NCBI GenBank assembly: GCA_947631305.1
Contig: CANRKV010000049.1
Span: 1 to 9,934, forward strand
DNA from: an uncultured Jeotgalicoccus sp.
Lineage (GTDB): Bacteria > Bacillota > Bacilli > Staphylococcales > Salinicoccaceae
Direction: 5' to 3'
DNA: 9,934 nt
A program made the translations under genes and the position numbers. The notes beneath the pieces are model-generated. The model saw only the letters and a list, made by a program, of their open reading frames with translations, ran no database searches and was not told where the DNA came from. Of the stretch, positions 1 to 7,234 are shown piece after piece. Position 1 is the first letter of the stretch. Every line of letters begins with the position of its first letter.

Positions 1-2028
1 GCAGAAAAAATAGTCGAAGCACTTGGGCTCGATGCACTGAGTAAGATTGCTAAAGACGACAATGCACTAAATGAAGTAAGAGGATTAACGAAAACAAAAA
101 AACTGCAGATCACTGAAACAGTCCGCAGTTCAAATGTAGCTGATGAAGCTTATTTAATCATGATTAAATTAAACATTGAGCCGTCAAAGCGCTCAAAAAT
201 TATCGATACATATAAAGAAGACACGCTGAACGTGCTGCAGAACCATCCTTACCAGCTCGTCAGTGATATTTTCGGTATCGGTTTTAAAAAGGCCGATCAG
301 ATTGCTATTAATGCAGGTATTGCACCAAGCGACCCGGAACGTCTCGTTGCCGGGGTAATGTATACGCTGAGCGATGAAATTACGAGCATTGGGCACACGT
401 ATATTATGCATGAAGAACTGGCGGAGAAAACGCTTGAACGTCTGAACACCGCTGATATGTATTTCAGTGGTGAGGATGTTGCGGTCGCTGTGGAGCAGCT
501 GGCGCTGAACAAAAAACTGATTATTACCGAAGACCGGGTCACGCTGCCGAATATTTATTATTCAGAGCATAAAGCGGCCGAGAAACTCAGTCATACGCTT
601 CGCGATAATCATGATGAAATCGATATGGATAATGCTAAAGACGTAGTTAAAGACATTGAAAAGACACTGGCTATTGATTATAACGACAACCAGCGGGATG
701 CAATTTTAAATGCGTTAACTGAAAAAGTATCGATTATTACCGGCGGCCCGGGGACCGGTAAGACAACGATTGTTAAAGGGATTATTACTTTATACCAGGA
801 AATCTTTGAATATGAAGACTACGATTCCTATGAACCTAAAAATTATCCTATTAAACTTGTGGCGCCGACGGGCAGAGCATCGAAGCGGATGGCTGACACT
901 TCAGGTATTGAAGCAAGCACGATTCACAGACTGATCGGCTGGGGCCAGGATACAGCTGTCGACGATATTATCGATAATGAAATTGAAGCGGAACTGATTA
1001 TCGTCGATGAAATGTCGATGGTGGATACGTGGCTGTTTTACCAGTTTATGCAAAACGTTATGCCGCACACGAAACTCGTGTTTGTCGGTGACAGTGCGCA
1101 GCTGCCGTCAGTCGGTCCGGGAACGGTATTTAAAGACTTAATCGGTTCGGGCACTATTAAAACGACGATTCTCGATACAGTGTACCGCCAGGGTGAAGGA
1201 TCATCGATTGTTAAACTGGCTTACGATATCGACAAAGGCGTACCGATGAATATCAGCGATAAATTTAAAGACAGACTGTTTATTCCTGCAGGTACGAATC
1301 AGATTGCAGATGTCGTGGATACAGTAGTATCAAAAGCCGTTAAAAAAGGTTATGACATGCGTGACATTCAAGTGCTGGCGCCGATTTACAGAGGCCCGGC
1401 GGGAATTAACACATTAAATCAGCTGCTGCAGCGTATTTTAAATCCTGAAGCAGCAGACAAAAGTGAGCTTCAATTTGGAGATAAGGTATACAGAACAGGT
1501 GACAAAGTCATTCAGCTGATTAACCGGACAGAAGATAATATCTTCAATGGCGACTCCGGCATCATCGACGGAATTTATTTTAAAGATAAAGATGACGTTG
1601 ATAAAGACACGCTTGTCGTCGACTATGACAATGCTAAAATAGCATATGAACGCAGTGATTTAACGGAACTGTCTCACGCATACTGTACGAGTATTCATAA
1701 AGCGCAGGGGAGCGAGTATCCGATAGTGATTATGCCTATCGTGTCGAGCTATTACCATATGCTGATGAAGAATATTATATATACAGGAATTACACGGGCA
1801 AAAGAATCGTTAATTCTGTGCGGTGATGCCAATGCATTTTACGGTGCAATTAAACGTGAAGGCATTCCGAGAAATACGATGCTGCAGCAATTCCTTCAGA
1901 AATACTGCAAAGTATACGAAGAAAGTCCTGCTGAACTGCCAGAGTATTTAACCGAGGAAATGGTTGAAAACCTGACTGTCGATCCGATGATTGGCATGGA
2001 AAGTGTCACACCTTATGAATTTGTTTGA
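1..2028 (+). CDS. recD2: RecD2-type ATP-dependent 5'-3' DNA helicase, 5' end outside the window
   Basis: Superfamily 1B helicase, the RecD-like protein of bacteria without RecBCD, active in DNA repair and replication-fork maintenance. The frame is open from base 1, and its first 53 codons already look like RecD2, so the ATG at 160 is internal. There are 675 residues visible; Bacilli homologues have roughly 800, so some 130-150 are missing. Numbering from base 1: a helix-hairpin-helix region lies around 23-107 (second hairpin FGIGFKKADQI). Walker A GGPGTGKT is at 248-255 and Walker B VDE at 335-337. Motif III GDSAQLPSVGPG is at 363-374, a motif IV-like YRQ at 395-397, the UvrD_C_2-type IHKAQGSE at 565-572, and motif VI YTGITRA at 594-600. 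All helicase motifs look intact. No terminator of its own follows: the stop codon lies inside the -35 box of the alaS promoter. Confidence 0.95.
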   Translation, partial: AEKIVEALGLDALSKIAKDDNALNEVRGLTKTKKLQITETVRSSNVADEAYLIMIKLNIEPSKRSKIIDTYKEDTLNVLQNHPYQLVSDIFGIGFKKADQIAINAGIAPSDPERLVAGVMYTLSDEITSIGHTYIMHEELAEKTLERLNTADMYFSGEDVAVAVEQLALNKKLIITEDRVTLPNIYYSEHKAAEKLSHTLRDNHDEIDMDNAKDVVKDIEKTLAIDYNDNQRDAILNALTEKVSIITGGPGTGKTTIVKGIITLYQEIFEYEDYDSYEPKNYPIKLVAPTGRASKRMADTSGIEASTIHRLIGWGQDTAVDDIIDNEIEAELIIVDEMSMVDTWLFYQFMQNVMPHTKLVFVGDSAQLPSVGPGTVFKDLIGSGTIKTTILDTVYRQGEGSSIVKLAYDIDKGVPMNISDKFKDRLFIPAGTNQIADVVDTVVSKAVKKGYDMRDIQVLAPIYRGPAGINTLNQLLQRILNPEAADKSELQFGDKVYRTGDKVIQLINRTEDNIFNGDSGIIDGIYFKDKDDVDKDTLVVDYDNAKIAYERSDLTELSHAYCTSIHKAQGSEYPIVIMPIVSSYYHMLMKNIIYTGITRAKESLILCGDANAFYGAIKREGIPRNTMLQQFLQKYCKVYEESPAELPEYLTEEMVENLTVDPMIGMESVTPYEFV

Positions 2029-2053
2029 CACTAATTGATTAAAAAATTATAAT
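2025..2053 (+). promoter_or_regulatory. Consensus sigma-A promoter of the alaS T-box leader
   Basis: TTGACA at 2025-2030 and TATAAT at 2048-2053 are both perfect matches to consensus with the ideal 17-base spacer. The -35 box contains the TGA stop codon of recD2 (2026-2028). Transcription would begin near 2060, just before the first T-box stem. A match this exact is very unlikely by chance in this position, but the start site is inferred. Confidence 0.9.
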
Positions 2054-2060
2054 TGTAATT

Positions 2061-2245
2061 AATAAAAGCTGAAATTTTGAATGTACGGCAATTAGTTTTA
2101 GAGACATTGTGGCTGGTGAAAGCAATGATAATCCGTATATGTGCTGTTTTTCAGTCAATTTAAAACAAGCTAAAGTGATGACTTAGTCATAATTTGGGTG
2201 GTACCGCGGTAACAATCGTCCCTTTTCTTAAGGGGCGGTTTTTTT
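2061..2245 (+). promoter_or_regulatory. Alanine-specific T-box riboswitch leader of alaS
   Basis: A T-box leader senses uncharged tRNA, here tRNA-Ala, and lets transcription into alaS continue when charging falls. The Stem I base is 2069-2074 paired with 2149-2154. A second helix, 2081-2088 with 2133-2140, encloses an internal loop whose 3' strand holds GCT (Ala) at 2143-2145, the likely specifier. A further hairpin (2105-2109 with 2123-2127) carries a GGTGAAAG-type loop. A small Stem III is at 2178-2182/2186-2190. The T-box core GGGTGGTACCGCGG is at 2196-2209. Antiterminator: 2196-2198 with 2220-2222 and 2206-2208 with 2217-2219, flanking the TGGTACC bulge. The TGGT would pair with ACCA of tRNA-Ala (discriminator A). 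Pairings were drawn by eye; the class call is very safe and the specifier fairly safe. Confidence 0.95.
2214..2245 (+). terminator. T-box terminator (attenuator) before alaS
   Basis: Stem core 2217-2224 pairs with 2230-2237 around a 5-base loop and can extend by weak pairs to 2214/2240. A run of T follows (2239-2245). Its 5' arm overlaps the 3' arm of the antiterminator (2217-2222), so the two folds exclude each other. Because recD2 has no other terminator, this one probably also ends recD2 transcripts when alanine charging is sufficient. Confidence 0.9.
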
Positions 2246-2277
2246 GTATTATTTTATAAATTACAGGAGTGATAACT

Positions 2278-4908
2278 ATGAAAAAATTAACAGGCAATGA
2301 AGTACGCCAGATGTTTTTAGATTATTTTAAAGCACACGACCATATGGTCGAACCAAGTGCTCCGCTCGTTCCAATCGATGATGATTCACTTCTTTGGATT
2401 AACTCGGGTGTTGCTACACTGAAGAAATATTTTGACGGGCGTGTAGTACCAAGCAATCCGCGTATCGTTAATGCGCAAAAAGCAATCCGTACAAACGATA
2501 TTGAAAATGTCGGTTTCACAGCACGTCACCATACGTTCTTTGAAATGCTCGGAAACTTTTCTATCGGCGATTACTTTAAAGAAGAAGCAATCGTCCGTGC
2601 GTGGGAGTTCTTAACACACGGCGACTGGATTGGCTTTGATGCTGACCTGCTTTACGTCACAGTACACCCTGAAGATACAGATGCATTAAATATTTGGAAA
2701 GATGTTATCGGATTGGATGAATCCCGCATTATCCGCATCGAAGGCAACTTCTGGGATATCGGTGAAGGACCGTGCGGACCGAACAGTGAAATATTCTACG
2801 ACCGCGGCGAGGACTACGATACGGTAACACCATTGGAAGAAATGTATCCAGGCGGGGAAAACGAACGTTATCTCGAAATCTGGAACCTGGTATTCAGTGA
2901 GTTTAACCATAATAAAGACGGCAGCTACACTCCATTACCGAAACAGAACATTGATACGGGAATGGGGCTTGAGCGTATAGTCAGCGTAATTCAGGATGCT
3001 AAAACAAACTTTGATACAGATTTATTCGTACCGATCATTAAAGAAGTAGAAAAAGTCAGCGGACAGAAATACGGTCAATCTGATGAACTGGATACTGCAT
3101 TTAAAGTGATTTCCGACCATATCAGAACTGTGACGTTCGCAATTGCTGACGGCGCACTGCCTTCAAACGAAGGGCGCGGCTATGTACTCCGCAGATTAAT
3201 CCGCCGTGCAGTAAGATTCAGTAAAGACCTGAAAATTGAAAAAGCATTTATGTTTAACCTGGTAGATGTTGTCGGCGATGTTATGGGCGGATTTTATCCG
3301 AACGTGAAAGAAAAAGCATCATTCATTAAAGATGTAGTTAAAGGGGAAGAAGAACGTTTCCTTGCAACGCTTGATGACGGCATTAAAATTTACCAGAGTC
3401 TTCGTGACCAAGCGCTGTCAGGCGATAAAGTGATTGCCGGTAAAGATGCATTTAAACTGTATGACACATACGGCTTCCCATTTGAACTGACGGTTGAATA
3501 TGCAGCGCTTGACGGACTGACTGTCGATGAAGCGGCATTCAATGAAGAAATGACCGCTCAGAAACAGCGTGCAAGACAGGCTCGTAAAGCAGGAGACTCA
3601 ATGCAGGTACAGTCGGAAACATTCCGCGGAATTACAGAACCGAGCGTCTTTACAGGTTACGATAATAAAACAGCAGAAAGCAGTCTGCTCTATATCGTTT
3701 CCAATGATAAAATCGTCACTGACTATGCAGGCGAAGAATCAGTTGAAGTCATCTTCGCTGAAACGCCTTTCTACGCTGAAAGCGGCGGTCAGATTGCTGA
3801 TACGGGTACAATTTCAAATGCACGCGGCAAAGCTGAGGTGGATTATGTTTATAAAGCGCCTAACGGCCAGAACGTACACGTTATCCGTGTTGTTGAAGGT
3901 ACTTTAACTGCAGGAGAAACGTATAAGCTTGAAGTGAACAGCGAGAAACGTAATTTCGTCATGAAAAACCATACGGCAACTCACTTAATGCACCAGGCGT
4001 TAAAAGATGTTATCGGAGAACATGCGAATCAGGCAGGTTCACTCGTACAGGCAGAGCGCCTCCGTTTTGACTTCTCACACTTAGAGTCGTTAAACGAAGA
4101 ACAGCTTACAGAAATTGAAAATATCGTTAATGAAAAAATATATGCAAGCTTAAATGTTTCAATAGCAGAAATGCCAATCGCACAAGCGAAAGAAAAAGGG
4201 GCGATGGCATTGTTCGGGGAGAAATACGGCGACGTAGTACGCGTCGTTGATATCGATCAGTACTCAGTTGAGCTGTGCGGGGGTATTCACGTTAGAAACA
4301 CTGCTGATATCGGGGTTTTTAAAATTGTTTCAGAAAGCGGAATCGGTGCCGGTATCAGACGTATCGAGGCTGTAACGAGCAAATATGCAATCGAGCTTTA
4401 CAAAGAGCATGAAACGACTGTTGAAAATATTGCCGGTACAATTAAAGCGAAAGTCGGCAATGTTGAACACAAGATTGCACAGCTCCTGGCTGAGAAAAAA
4501 GAGCTGCAGGATGCTTACGATAAACTGAAAGCTGAACTCCAGCAGTCAAAACTGAATGATTTAAGCGATGCCACAGCTGAAGTAAACGGTGTTTCTGTCA
4601 TTAGAAAAGAAGTAGAAGCAGCAGATGCGAAAGATCTCCGCGACCAGATGGACTTAATCAAATCGCAGAATCAGGATGCAATTGTAGCGCTTGCTGCAGT
4701 AACAGGCGATAAAGTATCACTTGTCGTTACTGTGCCTAAAGAATTAACAGCGAAAGTCCGTGCAGGTGATATTATGAAAGGCATGGCGAATATCGTTGAC
4801 GGCAAAGGCGGCGGCAGACCAGATATGGCCCAGGGCGGCGGAACAAATATCGAGAGTATAACAGCAGCATTACAGTTTGTTGACGAGTATATTAAAGATT
4901 TTCTTTAG
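2278..4908 (+). CDS. alaS: Alanyl-tRNA synthetase
   Basis: Class II synthetase that charges tRNA-Ala and clears mischarged Ser or Gly through its editing domain. I chose ATG 2278 (876 aa) because AGGAG at 2265-2269 lies 8 bases upstream; an in-frame GTG at 2269 overlaps that site. The aminoacylation domain shows RHHTFFEMLGNFS (83-95), DIGEGPCGPNSE (160-171) and GRGYVLRR (299-306). The editing domain has HTATH (565-569) and CGGIH (667-671), giving the four expected zinc ligands H565, H569, C667 and H671. The more common form of the second motif is CGGTH. A coiled-coil-like stretch (about 728-762) precedes the glycine-rich C-Ala motif GGGRPDMAQGGG (844-855). The gene is full length for the family. 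It is preceded by an alanine T-box, and no terminator separates it from reoM. Confidence 0.98.
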   Translation: MKKLTGNEVRQMFLDYFKAHDHMVEPSAPLVPIDDDSLLWINSGVATLKKYFDGRVVPSNPRIVNAQKAIRTNDIENVGFTARHHTFFEMLGNFSIGDYFKEEAIVRAWEFLTHGDWIGFDADLLYVTVHPEDTDALNIWKDVIGLDESRIIRIEGNFWDIGEGPCGPNSEIFYDRGEDYDTVTPLEEMYPGGENERYLEIWNLVFSEFNHNKDGSYTPLPKQNIDTGMGLERIVSVIQDAKTNFDTDLFVPIIKEVEKVSGQKYGQSDELDTAFKVISDHIRTVTFAIADGALPSNEGRGYVLRRLIRRAVRFSKDLKIEKAFMFNLVDVVGDVMGGFYPNVKEKASFIKDVVKGEEERFLATLDDGIKIYQSLRDQALSGDKVIAGKDAFKLYDTYGFPFELTVEYAALDGLTVDEAAFNEEMTAQKQRARQARKAGDSMQVQSETFRGITEPSVFTGYDNKTAESSLLYIVSNDKIVTDYAGEESVEVIFAETPFYAESGGQIADTGTISNARGKAEVDYVYKAPNGQNVHVIRVVEGTLTAGETYKLEVNSEKRNFVMKNHTATHLMHQALKDVIGEHANQAGSLVQAERLRFDFSHLESLNEEQLTEIENIVNEKIYASLNVSIAEMPIAQAKEKGAMALFGEKYGDVVRVVDIDQYSVELCGGIHVRNTADIGVFKIVSESGIGAGIRRIEAVTSKYAIELYKEHETTVENIAGTIKAKVGNVEHKIAQLLAEKKELQDAYDKLKAELQQSKLNDLSDATAEVNGVSVIRKEVEAADAKDLRDQMDLIKSQNQDAIVALAAVTGDKVSLVVTVPKELTAKVRAGDIMKGMANIVDGKGGGRPDMAQGGGTNIESITAALQFVDEYIKDFL

Positions 4909-4919
4909 CACTGGTAAAA

Positions 4920-4928
4920 TGATATAAT
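4920..4928 (+). promoter_or_regulatory. Extended -10 promoter of the reoM-ruvX-yrzB cluster
   Basis: TGATATAAT combines a TGn extension with a perfect TATAAT (4923-4928), about 26 bases before the reoM ribosome site. No convincing -35 box is seen at the right distance: TTTCTT at 4900-4905, 17 bases upstream, is poor and overlaps the alaS end. Extended -10 promoters can work without a good -35. Since alaS has no terminator, the cluster may also be read from the T-box promoter. Confidence 0.6.
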
Positions 4929-4966
4929 TAATAATAAATACAGAAGTAGGAATAGGAGTGCTTTTT

Positions 4967-5230
4967 GTGGACCAGTTCGATAAAACAATGAAGTTCAGTG
5001 TTGATGAACGTAAAGAAGAAAACGTAAAAGCAGTACTCACTAACGTTTATAACACATTGGAAGAACGCGGCTATAATCCTATTAATCAAATCGTCGGTTA
5101 CCTTCAAAGCGGAGATCCAGCCTATATTCCGCGCCATAATGAAGCCCGAAATCAGATTCGCCACGTTGAACGCGATGAAATAATGGAAGTACTGGTAAAA
5201 AACTATGTTTCCAAAGAGATAAATGGTTAG
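4967..5230 (+). CDS. reoM: ReoM/IreB family regulator of peptidoglycan synthesis (YrzL, UPF0297)
   Basis: Small cytoplasmic protein of Firmicutes. In Listeria (ReoM) it controls ClpCP-dependent breakdown of MurA and is phosphorylated on Thr7 by the PASTA kinase PrkA. In Enterococcus (IreB) it is a substrate of kinase IreK. The core motif YNPINQIVGY followed by SGDPAYIPRHN and an ARNQIR...ERDEI segment is unmistakable. I chose GTG 4967 (87 aa). AGGAG at 4954-4958 then has an 8-base spacer, and the N-terminus places a threonine exactly at position 7 (FDKTMKF), matching the known phosphosite. An upstream in-frame GTG at 4958 lies inside the ribosome site and is unlikely. The 3' end overlaps ruvX by 8 nt. 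The family is certain; function in this organism is by homology. Confidence 0.95.
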   Translation: MDQFDKTMKFSVDERKEENVKAVLTNVYNTLEERGYNPINQIVGYLQSGDPAYIPRHNEARNQIRHVERDEIMEVLVKNYVSKEING

Positions 5231-5654
5231 AATTTTAGGGCTTGATGTAGGCACAAAAACAATCGGTGTAGCTTTAAGCGATGCACTGGGATGGACAGCT
5301 CAAGGACTTACAACGCTTAAAATCAACACACATGCCGGGGATTACGGCATAGACCAGGTGGTCGAAATTGCAAAAACTAATGAAGTCGACACTATCGTAG
5401 TCGGACTTCCGAAGAACATGAATAACTCAATCGGCGAAAGTGGGGAAAGATCGCAGTATTTCGTCAAATTACTTGCGCTTGAACTCACAGATGTTAAAAT
5501 TACTCTGTGGGATGAGCGGCTGAGCACAGTTGCAGCTGAAAGATCCCTGCTGGAAGCAGATTTATCACGCAAGAAAAGAAAAGCGGTTATCGACAAGATG
5601 GCAGCAGTATTTATACTACAAGGGTACTTAGATAACCCGCACAAAGGAGCATAA
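5223..5654 (+). CDS. ruvX: RuvX/YqgF family RNase H-fold nuclease (16S rRNA 5'-end maturation)
   Basis: Family protein YqgF/YrrK, implicated in processing the 5' end of pre-16S rRNA and historically annotated as a putative Holliday junction resolvase. At 143 aa it has normal length. The RNase H-like strand carries D8 (GLDVGTKTIGVALSD), a GLPKN loop lies at 61-65, WDERLST with E98 follows, and DKMAA with D124 near the C-terminus completes the acidic triad. ATG 5223 overlaps the reoM stop (frames ATGGTTAG), and only a weak AAAGAG lies upstream at 5214-5219, so translation is probably coupled to reoM. yrzB begins 2 bases after its stop. The family call is very sure; which nucleic acid it cuts here is inferred. 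Confidence 0.96.
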   Translation: MVRILGLDVGTKTIGVALSDALGWTAQGLTTLKINTHAGDYGIDQVVEIAKTNEVDTIVVGLPKNMNNSIGESGERSQYFVKLLALELTDVKITLWDERLSTVAAERSLLEADLSRKKRKAVIDKMAAVFILQGYLDNPHKGA

Positions 5655-5656
5655 TT

Positions 5657-5962
5657 ATGAGCGAAGAAAACACTGAATTTAACAAAGAAGAAGAACTGCT
5701 TACACTTTATGATGAGGACGGTTCAGAAGTACTTTACCGCAAAATGCTGGAATTTTATCACCCGGATTTCGATAAAAACTACGTTATTTTAGCTGAAGAA
5801 GGAAATTTCAGCGATGACGAAGAAGACATAGAACTCATTCCGATGATTAATGTACCTGATGAAGATGGAGACGGCGGTAAATTCCTGCCTGTTGAAACTG
5901 ACGACGAATGGGACATGATCGAAGAAGTAGTCAACACTCAGATGGATGACTACGACGAGTAA
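5657..5962 (+). CDS. yrzB: DUF1292 family acidic protein (YrzB)
   Basis: A 101-residue, very acidic soluble protein: I count 36 Asp/Glu against 5 Lys/Arg. The first part (LLTLYDEDGSEVLYRKMLEF, then YVILAEE) fits the DUF1292 pattern of a short beta-rich domain, and the tail is dominated by Asp and Glu. It is the usual third member of the yrzL-yrrK-yrzB trio of Bacilli. No biochemical function is established that I know of. It has a strong ribosome site, AAAGGAG at 5643-5649, 7 bases from the ATG and overlapping the end of ruvX. It is the last gene before a terminator hairpin, so probably the end of the main transcript from the reoM promoter. Confidence 0.93.
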   Translation: MSEENTEFNKEEELLTLYDEDGSEVLYRKMLEFYHPDFDKNYVILAEEGNFSDDEEDIELIPMINVPDEDGDGGKFLPVETDDEWDMIEEVVNTQMDDYDE

Positions 5963-5971
5963 ATTTATTTA

Positions 5972-6003
5972 AGCTTCCAATAACTTATTGGAAGCTATTT
6001 TTT
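5972..6003 (+). terminator. Intrinsic terminator after yrzB, directly before the mltG ribosome site
   Basis: A perfect 11-bp stem, 5972-5982 with 5986-5996, closes a 3-base loop and is followed by A and six T (5998-6003). It starts 10 bases after the yrzB stop codon. The mltG Shine-Dalgarno sequence begins at 6009, only 5 bases past the T run. Confidence 0.85.
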
Positions 6004-6019
6004 CAGATAGGAGAACAAT

Positions 6020-7147
6020 ATGAGCAAATACGACGATGTTAAATTTTCTAAAAATGTTTCATCGTACCTGACTCTGTTCATCGTTCTGGCACTGCTTATT
6101 GTTATTATTATCGGTATTATATCCGCCTTTTTATACATACGCGGCGGGTTGCAGCCAGTGGATGAAGATTCGACAGAAACAGTCGAACTGTCAATCGATC
6201 AGGGATACTCTGCCGGAGATATCGGAGATATTCTTGAAGACCAGGGCATCGTTAAAAATGGTACGATGTTTGAATTATATTTACGTTTAAACAGTATTTC
6301 GAGTTACCAGGCGGGAACTTATCAAATGTCACCGGCAATGGACTTCGAACAGATAGCAAGAACACTTGAATCCGGTACGATGTATCAGGAAGTGCTGCAC
6401 CGTGTAACAGTGCCGGAAGGCTACACACTGCAGGAAATATCTGCACAGCTTGAAAGTAACCTGCCTGTTTCGGCAGATGATTTCATGGCCCTGATGGAGG
6501 ACGAAGAATTCATTCAGGAGCTGATTGGGGAATACCCGGATATGCTGACAGATGAAATTTTAGCTGAGGATATTAAATATCCGCTTGAAGGTTATTTATA
6601 TCCTGCAACGTATGATATTACGACTGAAGAGCCTGATTTAAAACAGCTGGTAAGAAACATGCTTGATGCGACCCAGCAGAACAGCTACAGTCTGTACACG
6701 TCAATTCCGGAATACACTATTGATTATGAAGGCGAGCCGGTAGACCTGACTTTCCACCAGTTCCTCACATTTTCTTCTCTTATTGAAGAAGAAGCAACGT
6801 CACTCGCTGACAGATCACGCATTGCGAGTGTATTTTTAAACCGCATGTCTGTGAATCCGGCAATGCCGCTGCAGACTGACCCGACAGTACTTTACGCTCT
6901 CGGTGAACATCAGGAAGTTGTATTGTACGAAGATTTAGAAGTGGAAGATCCTTATAACACTTATTTAAATACAGGATTAACACCGGGACCGATTGCATCG
7001 CCTGGGCAGGAATCACTCCAAAGCACGATGAATCCGTCGGACACTAACTACTTCTACTTCCTTGCTGACAGTGAAGGTACGAATCATTTTGCAGAAACGT
7101 ATGATGAGCATCTGGCAAACAGAGAACAATATATAGATAACCAGTAA
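6020..7147 (+). CDS. mltG: Endolytic murein transglycosylase MltG (YceG family)
   Basis: Membrane-anchored lytic transglycosylase that cuts nascent peptidoglycan strands and sets glycan length. It has 375 aa. A short cytoplasmic N-terminus (1-15) is followed by one membrane segment at about 16-40 and an extracellular part with a LysM-like region (about 53-125, including VPEGYTLQEI just after it at 131-140). The YceG catalytic region has SSLIEEEA with E256 at the place of the catalytic Glu of E. coli MltG, then RIASVFLNRM, LQTDPTV (284-290) and the TGLTPGPIASPG segment (around 318-329). The C-terminus is intact. AGGAG at 6009-6013 is 6 bases from the ATG. Compared with E. coli, the first Lys after the catalytic Glu is Glu, giving EEE. 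It sits alone between two terminators, and no promoter fits between the upstream hairpin and the gene. Confidence 0.96.
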   Translation: MSKYDDVKFSKNVSSYLTLFIVLALLIVIIIGIISAFLYIRGGLQPVDEDSTETVELSIDQGYSAGDIGDILEDQGIVKNGTMFELYLRLNSISSYQAGTYQMSPAMDFEQIARTLESGTMYQEVLHRVTVPEGYTLQEISAQLESNLPVSADDFMALMEDEEFIQELIGEYPDMLTDEILAEDIKYPLEGYLYPATYDITTEEPDLKQLVRNMLDATQQNSYSLYTSIPEYTIDYEGEPVDLTFHQFLTFSSLIEEEATSLADRSRIASVFLNRMSVNPAMPLQTDPTVLYALGEHQEVVLYEDLEVEDPYNTYLNTGLTPGPIASPGQESLQSTMNPSDTNYFYFLADSEGTNHFAETYDEHLANREQYIDNQ

Positions 7148-7154
7148 TCGGCTC

Positions 7155-7183
7155 TTTTCAAAAAGTGCTAAATATGGTACTAT
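7155..7183 (+). promoter_or_regulatory. Possible promoter of the trmR-udk-greA-mtnN group
   Basis: TTTTCA at 7155-7160 (4 of 6 to consensus), a 17-base spacer, and TACTAT at 7178-7183 preceded by TGG, so an extended -10. The predicted start near 7190 lies about 10 bases before a terminator-like hairpin, an unusual arrangement. Supported by motif match and spacing only. Confidence 0.45.
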
Positions 7184-7200
7184 CTTTTGTAATGGACGAA

Positions 7201-7234
7201 CAACTGATAACTTTTGTTATCAGTTGTATTTTTT
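7201..7234 (+). terminator. Intrinsic terminator after mltG, directly before the trmR ribosome site
   Basis: A perfect 11-bp stem, 7201-7211 with 7216-7226 (A7200-T7227 can add a pair), closes a TTTT loop and is followed by A and six T (7229-7234). It lies 53 bases after the mltG stop. The trmR ribosome site GGTGAT starts at 7241, so any transcript of trmR from upstream must pass this hairpin. Confidence 0.85.

Noticed and set aside
160..162. ATG as the start of the helicase gene
   Set aside because: The frame is open from base 1 and the 53 upstream codons match RecD2, so the gene begins before the window.
3569..3907. 112-codon + strand reading frame inside alaS
   Set aside because: It lies wholly within alaS in another frame, has no ribosome site, and its composition looks like a frame shadow.
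4909..4957. Search for a terminator between alaS and reoM
   Set aside because: No stem with a following T run is present in this 49-base gap.
4928..5254. 108-codon frame on the - strand across reoM
   Set aside because: It mirrors a highly conserved gene, covers its promoter and ribosome site, and shows no family features.
5892..5919. TTGAAA-16-CATGAT as an mltG promoter within yrzB
   Set aside because: The -10 is weak and the transcript would still have to cross the terminator at 5972-6003; not listed as a feature.
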